Source of the DNA: Gracilaria domingensis
Lineage: Eukaryota; Rhodophyta; Florideophyceae; Gracilariales; Gracilariaceae
Assembly (NCBI GenBank): GCA_022539475.1
Contig: VCMS01000236.1
Span: 1-64,000, forward strand
Direction of reading: 5' to 3'
Length of the DNA: 64,000 bases
This document shows positions 1 through 11,922 of this stretch, one piece after another. Position 1 is the stretch's first letter. The number at the start of each line of letters is the position of its first letter. Position numbers and translations under genes: made by a program. The notes below the pieces were generated by a model that was not told where the DNA came from, searched no databases, and saw only the letters and a list, made by a program, of their open reading frames with translations.

Positions 1-2059
1 TTAAAGGATTTCTGCGTACTACACACTGAGGGCTATGGATGATATGAAGGAAAGTGTGCAAAGAGTGCTCACGGCACTGGAAGGGCACTCTCAAACTTTC
101 GATATATCTACGTTAATCCAAACTATTTGGTCGCTGAGAGGAATCGGCCTAAGCCGTTGACGCGTTGTACTGTTCGTTGCTTATGACGTCCTTCACACAC
201 AGCGCCGAGGAGGTGAGAGCGCTCGTCGTCAAAGACTCTGTCCGAGATCACACGAACATGGAGGAACGGCCTTGCGGTCGTCTGTGCCGGATTTGATCGC
301 GAATCTGTTGGACGTTGCGACAGAGCTCGAGCCGCAAATCTTAATACGCCGGAGTATCATGTAGCCTCCACCGAGAAGCTGCAATAACGCTCTGGTCTCT
401 GCCAGCGAGTATGTCCTCGTTCCTCTTGATCGATCCTTGAAAGGCTCATTAGGGCAAGTTGACGAGACAATTCGCGGGCGGAGGTGGTTTCTGAATCTGG
501 CATGAGGTTGCTCGCGTAGAGTGGGAATTCCTACGCGTGACAGCGACGGCAGGTTGATGGTCGAGCGTTCTGCAATCCAGAGGCAGTGGTCATGGAACAT
601 ATGCTGCAAAGCTGGCACGTGTTGCAGCGGCAAGCGCTGCGGGCATGGAGCGCAACGCAATGCTTCGACGAAGGCATGGTGCAAGGCCGCTGGCAGAGGT
701 TCAAAGTTGTGGCCGCGTCGATGAAGTTGCAAAGTATTGCAAACAAAATTAGCAGAAGGCCACATCGGAGTATCCTCGGGATCGCGCGCTTGCCTCGTCT
801 CTCGCTGCTGGGTGTGTCGGATGGCGCCCGATACGACCCAGCAGCACGCAAGCTCTATACGCCCTTCGCATACATGGGGCGCCCTGAAACAGACGACGAC
901 GCAGGAGATGACAGCAAGAACTGGAAAGACGCCTGGAATAAAGGTGCGCCAAGTACTCAGCCGGGCTTCGTTTGTACGCAAAGGCGATTGTTGAAATATG
1001 TGAGCAACGGCTATCTACTTCTGCTCAGTACCGCGTGAAAAGGAACGCCGCAGCCACGCTAGGGGACCTCACGAACGCTTCAAATGACATTGTCGATGTA
1101 CAGTACATGTCGCGAAGCGCAAAAAACGTTGTTAGTGGTGCTTCCAGGTCATATTTGGAAAGGACAGCATGTTGCAATTGAGGCCATTGGGTCTTTGGCA
1201 GATTTCTGTTCAAGCGCATCTTTGTGGGAGTCGTGCGGAGAGAGCGTAGCTGTTGTGCAGCCTGTGCTGTCCGAATTTGATCGAGGGAAGAAGGATTATC
1301 GAATTGCAGCAATTGATGCGGCGAGGAAGGTGCTGGTTAACATCCGAGAAACCGTTTGCATGTACGAGAAAGTCAGGGACCACTTGTCAGAGCTCGTGTC
1401 TCCAAACTCGTCGGATGTAAACGCTAGCGTACCAAATGTGTCACAGATGGTGTGGGAAACTGGGTCTGATGCAGATGCTGTTGATGCTTGGAACAAAGCG
1501 CGAAAGTCGCAAAAGCTATTGTGCAAAGCAGCGATTCAGTGCCTGCAATCTTCATCACAGGGGTGGCGGGCGTTGAGAAGCTAGAAGAACACGTACTTAA
1601 TTTGCTGTGTGTGTTTGAAGAACTGATGCAGAACGATTGGGACATTCGACTAACTGTACTTCAAGCCATTGAGAAGTTGTCCGAACGTTTCTCCAAACAT
1701 GAACTGCAATTTAGAAACTCCCTGGAGCGCACTGAGGCATTGATTAAACGATTAGTAAACCTCAGCAAAAACGGCATTCACGAACCCAAGTATAAAGTGC
1801 TAAGAAATAGTGGGTTACAATTCTTGATCACTTGGTCAACGTTTCCAAGGATTCTACGGCAATGAAGGGTGTGATTGTAGAAGACACGCTAATTGCGATC
1901 CAGAGGTCTCGGAACGAAGATTCCGAGCCTTGGGTGCGATCCGTTGCAATTAAACTATGCACGATCAAGGCGTTGGCATTTCGTGATCATAGTTTTAGGG
2001 CTGGGGATTTTGCAGTTTTGCAAAGTAGAGCTTGGCAGTTGGCAAGAGGTTCGGTCTAA
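1..2059 (+). pseudogene. ECM29: Ecm29-like proteasome adaptor/scaffold, C-terminal part, frame-broken
   Basis: C-terminal third of an Ecm29-type HEAT-repeat protein, the factor that tethers and quality-controls the 26S proteasome. The identification comes from a run of collinear blocks recalled from animal Ecm29: a block ending LEPQIL near 330, PFAYMGRPETDDDAGDDSKN near 865-925, KDAWNKG near 930, YRVKRNAAATLGDLTN near 1024-1070, IWKGQHVAIEAIGSLADFC near 1150-1210, YRIAAIDAARKVLVNI near 1290-1345 and DIRLTVLQAIEKLSERF near 1641-1692. The order and spacing match the family, but the blocks use frames 2, 1, 0, 1, 0, 2 in turn, so at least five frame changes occur in under 2 kb, and frame 2 also has early stops. 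The frames overlap, so introns explain it poorly. The 5' end is outside the window. Either a decayed gene or uncorrected assembly indels. Family call moderately sure. Confidence 0.62.
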
Positions 2060-2529
2060 TCTTGTGTGTTTTACGTATCTACCTGGTGACCGTCCACGAC
2101 TATGAATACACTCAATCCGCGTGCCACTCACTATGGAAGCGCGTCCCTTTTAGCTCATTCTAAGGTAATCCAAGGTAGGTTTTGAACGCACTGAGCTAGT
2201 TGTAATCGCCTTTACATGCGTGGCGGTGTACGCGTCGTGAGTTACTCGTTAGGGGATGCTGTGCTTGAGACGCTTGGGTGAGCACCAGACGCATGTGTTC
2301 CATCTGTTCATACGCCGAATGAAAGCGCGTTTAACATCTGCATCACTCACCGGGGTGCATGTGTAAAAAGAAGAAACAGAAAGCTAATGGTCTGAACTCG
2401 GACGCCGGCGACCACATTCTGATGACGACGATAAGAGTGCATCAGTGGCGGCTATTTCAGGATAATCTTGTTTCCCTCGACGTGCCAATGATGTCGCCCA
2501 AAGGCTGGCAGTAAGATTTTCTCGTGGTG
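2060..2529. other. Convergent intergenic spacer
   Basis: About 470 bp between the tail-to-tail Ecm29-like and lectin genes. I see no coding stretch or repeat; it would hold both 3' untranslated regions. Confidence 0.4.
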
Positions 2530-4125
2530 TTAGACCATTCGATGCACTTTCCGCACGGCCAACGACATCTTATTGACATGGTATACGCCAACTCTCAAAA
2601 GCGCTTGAATGAGTACGAACATGATAAGGGTACCACTTCCGCCAGGAGACTGCTCGGTGATGCTCTCGTGATGATCCACCAACTCCTCGTTCAGATCATC
2701 ATGCGAATCAGAAATGTTATGCGTCTTCTACTTAAGCGCACGCCGCGAGTTATGAAGGCCTTGCAACTGGCTAGAAAACCTGCCCGAAGCACGCGACAAG
2801 TCGCCTGCAGTAGCCTTAAGAGGTTTCAAAACGGCCACCAACTGCCACATGTCGCCCTTTTGTTTCTCCATCTCGCGAATGAGTTGCGCAATGATTTGGC
2901 GCACACCCTCCAGTCGAAGCTTTCTTTCTTGCGCATTCTCGTCGCCGAGGCCCTTGAAAATGGACGTCATAGAGTTGTACACCTCGTACACCTGCAGGTC
3001 TGAAGAGCCTGAGATCGACGAGGTGGCGTCCTCTCTGCGGTGCATGCGCGCGGTAGGGTTCAGATCGGTGCGATGCGGAGGCGGAGCAGGGGCGGTGCTG
3101 TCATTGCTACACCACTGGAGCTACCATTGAAAGCCGGCGGCACGTAGCCGCGCGAATTATCGCTCTGCTGCTGTTGTTGATGCTGTTTCCGCTGTTGTTG
3201 CTGTCACAGACCACGGTGGTCGGTCCGTAGTTCCGGAAGCAGAACCGGCGCCATACTGCTGCGAATAGTAGTCGGATCGATAAGTGTGGGCAACCTGAGC
3301 GGATTCATGAATGAAGACGGCGTCGTGGACCTCATGATTGGCAAAGAAATGGCCGGTCTCAGCAGGGAGTGCGAGGAAGCCACCACCAGAGAATGGCAGC
3401 TGCACACCCCAAACCTTGAAGCACGTATGCCAGCGTTGTGGGGCGCGTGGGTTCATAGCGACGCCCACGTGAAGATTGCCACCGAGCAGCTGGACTTACA
3501 CGCGAATCGGGTGGTTCATCTCAAGCGAGCAGCCCTCGAAAAGCTCGGTATCCGCGCCATCGGTGTCAGGCTTCCATTGCTTGGTTCCGTCCGACACATA
3601 AACGTACATATGGGCCACATTTCGCGTTCGAGAGTTGGAAAAGGTGTCGATAATGATGCCAAGCCCCACAAATGTATGCGCAATACTCATGGCATAGCCT
3701 AACCTCGGGCGGTCCACAAAAAGAAGAAGTCCATACCATTGGCAGGGTCATGCGAATCGCGCACGGTATCCAACTCCACGTCGAAGTAGCCGTTGAAGTT
3801 TTGCGTATCGGTGGCAATGTCGTTGTAGAACAGCGCTTAATTTGACTGGCTCGCCGACATGAGGAGGACCACGTCGCGACCGGTGCGGCTGCGCGTGATC
3901 ATGGTCGTGCCCAGCTGAAACCCGTCGGAGACGGGGTCACCGGCGGCGATGGGCCTCGTTCGGGTGCCGAAAGGAGAGGTCCGGGCCTCCCGCGCCCAGG
4001 TAGAGAAATTGGAATAGCTGCGGGTTTTGCTGCTGTCACTACAGCAGCGACGGCAACGCGAGGGCTCTGGCAGCCAGCAGTAGCAGCACGCAAATCGGCG
4101 CGAGACGCGGCGTCGACGACGACTC
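2530..4125 (-). pseudogene. L-type lectin, ERGIC-53/VIP36/EMP47-like cargo receptor, frame-broken
   Basis: Leguminous-type (L-type) mannose-binding lectin of the early secretory pathway, which escorts glycoproteins from the ER. Blocks read in order on the minus strand: a signal-peptide core ICVLLLLLAARALA (about 4055-4100); FYNDIATDTQNFNGYFDVEL and MDFFFLWTAR (about 3825-3705); GLGIIIDTFSNSRTRN (about 3665-3620), matching the family's Ca-binding strand with D, F and N kept; CFKVWGVQLPFSGG and ETGHFFANHEVHDAVF (about 3420-3310), matching the family's final lectin strands; a coiled stalk (about 2990-2800); then one membrane span GTLIMFVLIQALLRVGVYHV near 2560-2620 and a short tail. The set of parts is the whole family architecture, but they lie in at least four frame segments. 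Start codon not identified. Possibly decayed, possibly an unpolished assembly stretch, as in its neighbour. Confidence 0.65.
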
Positions 4126-4544
4126 ACGGCGGGATGGCGGCGACGGTGAACGAGTGGCGCGCGCGAAAGTTCGGGAGGCTGGAAGCGAGGTCCGTGAGCG
4201 AACGGAGGGCGTGGTTTACGGGCGGTATGGCAGGGTGCCAGTGATGACGGGCAACGGCAGCGATCCCCACGCGGCAGTGCACGCGGGGGTGGAGCGCGAA
4301 GGAGCCTAGCGCAATTGTACTGCACGTACAGCGCGCATAAAATGACTGAAGCGCGCAACATGCGCACATTGGAAGGCGTCGCGCGCCACGTCACATCGAC
4401 GACGCACAGCTCTGCGGCGCGAGACAGCCGCGCGCGGAGTGCGCCGCGCACGGGAATGCGCGCCCTCGCGCGCGTCAGCGAGGCGCTTCAGCTCGAACAG
4501 CATGCGCTACGTTTTGGCTGGCGTTGCGTGCGGTGTGTGTTTTA
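4126..4544. other. GC-rich upstream region
   Basis: GC-rich sequence upstream of the lectin signal peptide and ending at the fold-back array. Several overlapping ORFs on both strands here are composition artefacts. It may hold the lectin promoter or 5' leader; nothing specific is visible. Confidence 0.3.
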
Positions 4545-5035
4545 GAAGGTCTGTGGACGCTACCAGAATGAGGCGAGAACGTGCCCGCGGGTGGATGGGG
4601 TCGGTCGTGTTAGGGTAGGTACCCTAACACGACCGGACCCCCCCGCCCGCGGGCATAAAATCGTACATTTTTCAAAAAATCGGCCAAAACGTGCCCGCGG
4701 GCGGGGGGGTCCGGTCGTGTTAGGGTACCTACCCTAACACGACCGACCCCCCCCGCCCGCAGGCATAAAAAAGCACATTTTTTAGAAAACCGGCCAAAAC
4801 GTGCCCGCGGACGGGGGGGTCCGGTTGTGTTAGGGTAGCCACCCTAACCCAACCGACCCCCCCCCCCAAGCCCACGCGCACGTTCTGGCCATATTTTGGC
4901 ACCATGCAGAGACCTCCCAAAACACCTTCCTCCACACCTCCTGCACTCATTACGGTGCACCTGCCCGCCAACACGTGAACGCTGCTGGCCACGTGGATTG
5001 GCGGGAGGTAAAAGAGCTGTATATACAACGCCGGC
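4545..5035. repeat. Left fold-back array, ~110-119-bp units with TTAGGG palindromes
   Basis: Three palindromes built around gtgttagggta/taccctaacac are centred near 4619, 4738 and 4849. Each is flanked by a CGGTCGTG/CACGACCG arm and G/C runs, and units are joined by an AT-rich connector (cattttt...aaaatc). The array is bounded by inverted ends: 'aaggtctg...accagaatgaggc' at about 4546-4592 is the inverse of 'gcacgttctggccatattttggcacc...gacctcccaaaaca' at about 4876-4925. The outermost part (4960-5035) also matches the outer end of the right array. Confidence 0.8.
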
Positions 5036-5979
5036 TATACATCAATGAGAGTATATCTCGAGTATTATAAGCTCTTAAAAAGCACAATTCGAGCGATTAC
5101 TCGCATAAGTCTAAATCCATTACAACCACCTGTTCACAGACAAATTTTTAAACCGTTTTGCAGCGTTTCCAAACCTCCCAAAACACAGTTTGATGCATTA
5201 CTCACAGTGTTTTTGTTGCAAGCACAATATACATTCATTAGACAAGACTCAACTAGTTTTCGTATCCAAATGATGCTCATCTAGTAAAAAAAACTCACGA
5301 CCATGTGTTTGCTACAAGTTGTGTACTTATTGACAAACTACACTATTTACACTGCTCAGAGCAGCACGGTGACGAACTACGAAAGCGCCTCAACACTTTC
5401 AGGCACGAAAGTGGTAATGCGCCGGGATGAGCTGCAGATAAACAGAGTGATGACAGTAGGTAGCTACTTAAAATACTCGCCACTCTTGTTTTCGGTGAAG
5501 ATACAAATCCACCGATGATGTAGATGAGGTAATATCGTCTAGCATGAGCCCATCGGCTCTGGCTTTTTACGCTAATATCGAAATTTAATTGGTTCGTTCT
5601 GACGGGCTGGTAAACAGCAAAGAAGGCCTTCAACGATCATAGAATCCCTGAATTATAGTCGTAGTGGATTTCTCTGCGGAACACTAAAAGAACCAAATGG
5701 AGTTTTGATCAGCTAACTACTACATGATCCTCACAGGTTTAGAGAACGGGGGCTGTAGCAGCTCCTATATGCTAAATTCATTCAGTATAAAAATCTATGG
5801 AAGAAAAACGCAACCAGAGTGGTAGTTGAAAGCAAAACATATGGTAGTTATGAGAACCCTTCAGCCCGGCATGCTTGGGCTTGTAGCACAAGACAATAGT
5901 TCCAATATTGAACTCCTATCGCTTCGCCTCTCGGTAACAAGGCCTGTCAGCAACAATACAAGAGAAGATATAAATCGAC
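5036..5979 (-). other. Strongly diverged 3' region of left KDZ copy or unrelated insert
   Basis: AT-rich stretch that should correspond to the last quarter of the transposase gene by position, but I cannot align it convincingly with the right copy. No long ORF. It may be an ancient, degraded tail of the left element or separate DNA lying between that element and the fold-back array. Confidence 0.35.
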
Positions 5980-8194
5980 GTGTTGTGGAGATACCGTAAA
6001 ATGCTGCCAAAGGTGTTAGTTCTTCTTCTGTTAAGAGCCGTTATAAAACTTCAGAGTTCCACTTCCAGAGCTATGAATTGCTGCCGACTACGTTGTCGAG
6101 CAGCATTTGGAGGCTTCAATCTTCCACCGAAGAGACGAAATAGAGCTTTCATTACATCATGGCCCACTAATGCACCTATAATTATTCCAAGCAACGTCCG
6201 AGTACTGAGAGAAAATTTTTCTGATTGGGGCCGTGCCCTGCGCTCCCCATCAGATTTCAAAGAATTCCATCATGAAAGGAAAAATATGTCAATGTCTTTG
6301 TATGCTTTGGCCTCCATCATTCAAAGGAGATCTGCCTTGGTGAAGGTTCCATTCAGTAACCTGCCTTTCTTCGTCGTGGACAAATCTAAAGGCAAACTTC
6401 TGACAGAAAAGTTGCATTGCATGGAAGATAGATTTGCGTTTGTAAAGTTCTGGATTTGAGTACGTATCGTTCGAAATGAACGTGACGCGGATCATCCGCT
6501 CTAAGCACTGCAATAGAAACATGATGATTCTATTGCAGTGCTTAGGGTCTCTGACTACAGTCTCTCGATTTCTGGAATATTAATCAGTTTCAATATGCCG
6601 AGATGCAAGTTGCGTAACTGTTCGAAGCGAGCTCTCCTTGTTTCGAACAGACTGCATAGAAATAACCCCTGGATGAATCTTACGGTCAAGGCGATTTTGA
6701 TGGACGAGAGAATGAGAGATATGGAATTGGAACGCATGAAAATATCCGACTTGGATCTCGTCTCCCTTGTACGACGTAAGTTTCTTTCTCCTTCGCCTTT
6801 CTTTGCATATTCGAGAATAACTGAGTATGTCTTTCTGACGCTTTTAGTGTGGTTTTGGGAGAGTCCAGTGAATGACGTAAGAACATTACCGCCTAAAGAT
6901 GAGGGAGGGGCTTTGCATCTATGACAAGGGCTTTCCGTTTGGCTCCTATGAAGAGTAGACAGAATGTCCTTAGCCTCAGAATATCCGCACAAAAACTTGC
7001 TGAGGATGGCACACTCGATATACTGCGTCTTCGCCGATGAACTGAAAACCTTTTTGCATTAGATGTATAATTTGCTACAGGACTTGACGAAGAGATTCTT
7101 GAAGGATGTGCATCCTGGAATCGCGTAGAGACTTGCTAGAAACGAATGGCATTGCGTCTGCTTCAGATGCGAAAACCTGTACCAGTGTTGTAGGAAAGTA
7201 TGCCACTACTGTGAGGTCATCACGGATGCGCTTACAGCGTAGCTCGTCGGAGAAGTTGAGAAATATGAGGTGAAGAGTACAGGCGGTAACCGATGTTTGC
7301 TTTAGAGTTGTTGAAGACTTATCGGTGTATACATGCAGAATACCTACGAAAGATTCACTGTAACTTATTTCTTGGGAGTACCACACTATTCTACTATCCA
7401 AAGAGCGCATGACCATTTCCTTAAGTTCCGAGGTGGCGTCTCTTGCGAGAGAGCCGGACATGGGGTGAGATATTTTCGTGGAGTGGGTCTGAGGTATATG
7501 GTGGAAGAATGTGTTTTCGTTGTTAGCCAACTGGAGCTGTTTCACAAGTGTCTGAACGGGGGTCTCTCGTGTAGAGGGTGGCGCTGAACTTACATCCTTC
7601 TGGCGAGACAGTTCTTCGATTGAAACCGTCTTTTGAGGCGTATCGTTCGAAAATGGCGTTCTTCAGTTCTGTACAGCGCTTAGAACTTGTTATGGTCTCG
7701 TTGAATCGCTTTTGCGAGAATCGCGGGTCGCGAAGTAGCCCAATTAGCTCGTCTGCTTCACGATGACCAAGGTTGGAAGCTACTGAAGCCAGACAAACCG
7801 TGAGATAATCCATATGCAAATCACCGAGGGCCTCCTCAGAAGGCACTGGGCGTGGACTGCTTCCGTGTTCTGGCTCTAATGCCGCGGGACCCGGGGAAGG
7901 AGAAACACAATGCAAAGTGTCCGGAATGAGAGGGGCGCACGGAGTGGGGTCAACGCTGTCCTCGGACACCGGAGGCTCGGGAAGGCGACAAGGGGCAGTG
8001 ACCGTTTCGGAAGATGCGGGCGCGGGCGCGGAAAGCTTGAGACGCTTGCTTCTCCGAATGGGCCGCCTATTTTCATCTTCCAGCGCGGCTTTCAGACGAA
8101 ACGGGCAACGGTTAACATGCTGTTGAAGAGATAGCACTCCTCGGCGAGTAACGAACGGGCACCCACGCTTCTTATGTGTACAGTAGTAGATCAT
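5980..8194 (-). pseudogene. Left KDZ/Plavaka-like transposase copy, broken and mosaic
   Basis: Inverted relative of the intact right-arm transposase. From its start at 8194 it runs about 224 codons nearly identical to the right copy (roughly 94% by eye: C2HC finger, IRRSKRLKLSAPAPASSETV, MDYLTVCLASVASNLGH), shifts frame near 7540, continues equally close to about 7075 (ending LQESLRQVL, then a stop), and then becomes far less similar: the 6992-6555 stretch (ESPCHRCKAP, RNLHLGILKL) matches at only about 55-60%. Further pieces continue to about 5980. Several stops and shifts make it non-functional. The abrupt change in divergence near 7.0-7.1 kb suggests that the 5' half was overwritten by a sequence close to the right arm. 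Confidence 0.8.
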
Positions 8195-8525
8195 GGGAAG
8201 AAGAAATGAAGGAGAAACGACGACAAAGACGGCAAAAGAAGGTCATTGGAGGGGAGAAGGAGGTCAGGCGACAGTCAAGATCGACGTCAAGCTGAGAATG
8301 GAGAATATAATTTCAGTTTAAATCACGTGCTTTCGTTCAAAAAGGAACGTAGGTACACGTCGACCTCAACACAAGGGTGTACTTCTCGTATTATCTACCA
8401 CTGGTTATAAACCTGAGGTTTCGCAACGTTGTACGCTGTACACCTGTCCAATCTCGCACAGAAAAATAAATCTCTTCCCTCCGCCGCCGCCGCCGCGCCT
8501 CCGCCGTCCGACCTATCGTTACCGT

Positions 8526-8602
8526 CGTGATCCGTGCCATCCACATCCTCGCGTTCTACTCCGGCGGAGTAGAACGCGAGGATGTGGATGGCACGGATCA
8601 CG
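8526..8602. repeat. Perfect 77-bp palindrome (38-bp arms)
   Basis: A 38-bp arm beginning cgtgatccgtgccatccaca is followed after a single central G by its exact reverse complement. The right arm has only one half of this sequence (near 16460-16491), so the palindrome formed after the two arms separated or was lost from one of them. Confidence 0.9.
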
Positions 8603-8884
8603 AGCGGCGCTCCGTCGTACCTTTCTCCGCCCTCGCACTCGCTTCGAAGTAGAGTGCGGGGAAGAGAATGAGGTACGCTTCATGTCCGCCTAATGGACGC
8701 CTCCATAAAGCAGACATCATCCGTATCTCACGGATGTATTCCGTGCAGTCTTTCCGTGCAATCTTTTTGTACGTGCTTCCATATCCTTCTACGTATCTTT
8801 GTTCTAAACTAACCAATCCTCACCACGTCTCTTCGCGCTCTGCGACATGTACACGGCAGAAAATAAGCTTTGGGTTACTTTCGC

Positions 8885-9690
8885 GAGTTACTAGGTCCCT
8901 CGACTTCTCTAGCGCATCGTTTCTGTTTTGCTTTATCAATGGTACGTTCCATCGCATTTCAAATGTATCCAACGGAGCATTGACTAACTTGATCTTGAAA
9001 GAGGAAATGGAATTGGTCGTTTACCTGCTTCACTGTTCGGGATAGGCGATTCTGGTACTTGGTTGGGACATAGGCTGCATTCTCGTTTATCGCATCTTGC
9101 TGTATGTTTACTGCATGGGCATTCTTAGTGTCGTTGCTTGTGAGTTCTCGCTTCGACACCTTTCGCGTTTTACGATGAATGGATTGCTGGTAATCTAACC
9201 GATCCCTTTTCTTCTTCTTCTTCCTTTTGCGATTTACTAAGTCCGTCGACTTTTCTAGCGCAACGTTTCTGTTTTGCACTATCAATGGTACGTTCCATCG
9301 CATTTCAAATGTATCCAATGGAGCATTGACTAACTTATGGATACTTTCTGCTTACGTATACAGGTAAATGACTTTTGATGCGGACGTTGCTCACGAGTTG
9401 CAGGTGCACGTTTTTAGGGGGAATTGCGGTATGTTTGCTGCATGGGCATTCTTGGTGTCGTTGCTCGGGAGTTTTCGCTTCGACACCTTTCGCGTTTTAC
9501 GATGAATGGATTGCTGGTAATCTAACCGATCCCTTTCCTTTTTCTTCTTCCTATTGCGGCTTACTAGGTCCGTCGAATTTTCTAGGGCAACGTTTCTGTT
9601 TTAGTTTATCAATGGTACGTTCCATTGCATTTCAAATGTATCCAACCGAGCATTGACTAACTTATGGATACTTTCTGCTTGCGCATACAG
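8885..9690. repeat. Left-arm tandem repeat, ~330-350-bp units
   Basis: About two and a half diverged copies of a unit beginning near the phrase 'actaggtccctcgac' (around 8890, 9237 and 9561), each including ctgttttgc/tttatcaatggtacg and a Lys/Arg-codon-like purine run in inverse. It is the inverted counterpart of 15242-16130. Confidence 0.75.
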
Positions 9691-9736
9691 GTAAATGAGT
9701 TTTGATGCGTACGTAGCTCACGAGTTACAGGTGCAG

Positions 9737-9822
9737 GTTCCTCAAGTAGGGAACCATGCATCTGGGCATGGTTCCCTACATGAGGAACGGAGAGGATGAG
9801 GCGCTTCGCGCCTCATCCTCTC
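9737..9822. repeat. Two adjacent hairpins in left arm
   Basis: Hairpin one, 9737-9788, has 23-bp arms with one mismatch around gttcctcaagtagggaacc. Hairpin two, 9790-9822, has perfect 15-bp arms (gagaggatgaggcgc) and a 3-nt loop. Both have mirror-image counterparts in the right arm. Confidence 0.88.
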
Positions 9823-10320
9823 GGAGTGCGTATGTGTTCTACCGATACCGCAATTTGGTGCAGGTGCCCTCTGCGGCATCTACCGCAGATTGCGCCTACA
9901 CCCGCTTCATCATGGGGAAATGGTACATGCAATATAGCGAAGTAGTGGTTAGCAAAAGCGGTCGATAGAAAAATAGATACGAATAAAACGGTATGATTTC
10001 ATAATAGACATCATCTGTACTAGCAGCAGTATTCCATGCGTTGCAGGGTATCATTCTGCAGAAGGTATCGTGTAATGTGCACCTCAATGGAAACTGAACC
10101 TAGACTTCGCGAAATACCGTTCAGGTAGCCCTCGACTAAAGAACTAGCACGAGTGGAAAACCCACCAGTATTTACTGCACAGCGATTCTGGACGACCCAA
10201 GCAATTATCTTCAAATTTTGAAATAATTGATCTCGATATTTTTTCAAAAAATTTACTGGACGACCCTTGCCACTTTCTGGACGACCCTCGCCAAAAACTA
10301 GCATCTGCAAGAGACAGACG

Positions 10321-10930
10321 GCGCCCGCGCGCCGCCAAACGCGCGCCCCAGCGCCGCGCCCGTTATCGACATCGTGCCTCATCGCATTGCGCCGCGCGCC
10401 GCCATCCGCGCGCCGCCGGCGCGCCGCTAAACGCGTGCCCCAGCGCCGCGCCGGTCATCGACGTCGCGTCTCATCGCATTGCACCGCGCAACGCCCGTCT
10501 GGCGCGCGCGATGAACGCTTGTGCGGATGCGCGCTGTCGCTCGCGCGCGGCTCGCACAAGTGCCGCACGTGTCCCGACGCGTGCCGCGCGCTGTGTTGCC
10601 TTACGTTGCGTGCGCCGCCCCTTGTTCCAAAAAGGGGCGCGCTGCTTTGCACGGGACGAGGCGCGCACGCGCGGGCACATGCCAAGGTGGCGGCTCCGCC
10701 GCTTTAGTCGTCGCCGTCCGCTGCCGCTCAACGCGCCGTTGACGCCTCCTCTCGCTCCCTCCCCCACCCCCGTTCTGCCGCCGCATGCCACCACGCGCCG
10801 ACGTCCCCGTCCAAGCGCCGGCGTTGCGCGTGCTGCCGCATCCCCGCCCGCCTCACTTCCCCACCCCCACCTCATTGCTCGCCGCTCATATCTCACCCGC
10901 GCTCACTCTTCCTACTCGCGCTTTTTTTAA
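10321..10930. repeat. CpG-rich block with a duplicated ~67-bp unit
   Basis: Extremely GC- and CpG-rich DNA just inside the left arm terminus. Copies at 10331-10397 and 10423-10489 (period 92) share gccccagcgccgcgcc and catcgcattg. Numerous ORFs on all frames are composition artefacts. It could be a CpG-island-like host fragment or a piece of another element; nothing in the arms resembles it. Confidence 0.55.
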
Positions 10931-11284
10931 CCCGGTTTTGTGCGCGCCGGCGATGCTTGCTGCCCGCGCTGCATATCTCCGCGTGCTCTCGCCTCCTGCT
11001 ACTCCATCGCATAGCGCCTCCTCTGACCAATGTCTCCCCTCGTCCACCCCCACTCCTCATTGCCTTCTTCTTTCCCCCGCCTGCACTCAGCAACCCCGCC
11101 TTATGCCCGAGACGCAGAACAAGGAGCCAGATCAGGGTGTGCGCGAGCAGAATCGAGCCCCCGCAGCCCTCCGCCATCACCCATCGCTCATCGAGACGCG
11201 TCGCGCCACTTTCCGTCCCAAAGCCGTCCGCCTCAGCGTCCACGCCACGTCCACCTTGTACGCAGGGGGCCTAGACCAATAACA

Positions 11285-11922
11285 ACATTGGACGCTGCTT
11301 CCAGCTTGACCAGCTTTGTGACAAGTATCACTGGATGCCGCGCTCGCGCATTCAACGCTTGCTCGAAAAGTACCAGGGCTGCATCGAGTTGGTGGAAGAG
11401 AAGATTTTCCCCATGTTCCCCGTCAATGAGCCGCGGGCGTTTGGGTTCTCGAGCTGCGACCAGCGCTACCCACACGGACACTATGCGTCCAGAGGTCATT
11501 CTCGAGTCGTTTCGACAAATTGGTGCTGCCGAAATGAGTCACCATTCACGCGATGCGTCAGCGAATAGGCTGCACTTGTCCACTTGCGCCGAGAGTTGTG
11601 GAAGGACCATAAGCTGCTTTTCGAAGCCAGTGTTTTCGCGAGTAATACTCGAAAGTCTGCGCATCATAAAAGAGCAAAGGAGATTGAAAACAACGTCAAG
11701 AGCCTTTCCGCGCACTTTCTCGACCCCCTTTGTCGCTCCGATGAGAATAAGAACGGCGTAATAGACCTGCACGGACAGACAGAGGAACCATTCAGCTTCT
11801 GGAATGGGTACGCATCATGCATAGTCATACCAAAATTCGGCATTCAAAGGCTCTTGTGGAGTTTCGGTGAGTTGAACATCGTAATGATTTCCTCTCCTGC
11901 ACTAATCAATCATGTACGCTGA
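11285..11922 (+). pseudogene. Degenerate coding fragment of unknown protein
   Basis: Protein-like stretches occur in successive frames: CFQLDQLCDKYHWMPRSRIQ with LLEKYQGCIELVEEKIFPMF (about 11295-11430) and RRELWKDHKLLFEASVFASN followed by KRAKEIENNVKSLSAHFLDP (about 11584-11730). The codon texture looks like a real, once-coding, partly helical protein, but I do not recognise the family. It is trapped between the GC block and the hAT gene inside the spacer. 10931-11284 and 11923-12712 contain nothing I can assign. Confidence 0.35.

Larger units (their letters stand above)
8195..10320. repeat. Noncoding inner half of left inverted arm
   Basis: No gene; reverse-complement counterpart of 14614-16821. 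It contains the presumed promoter and 5' leader of the left transposase (near 8200-8450, with a GCC-rich run and a tttataacc-like element in inverse), the 77-bp palindrome, 330-350-bp tandem repeats, two nested hairpins and the inner terminus at 10320. Confidence 0.7.

Noticed and set aside
229-981. 250-codon ORF on the minus strand
   Set aside because: It overlaps the Ecm29-like blocks on the plus strand, has no family resemblance and reads like antisense composition.
2524-3003. 159-codon ORF on the plus strand
   Set aside because: It is antisense to the lectin's stalk and membrane span, which carry the family evidence.
10267-11282. Many overlapping Arg/Pro/Ala-rich ORFs in the CpG-rich block
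   Set aside because: Stop codons are rare in such GC-rich DNA; ORFs exist in nearly all frames with no domain signal.
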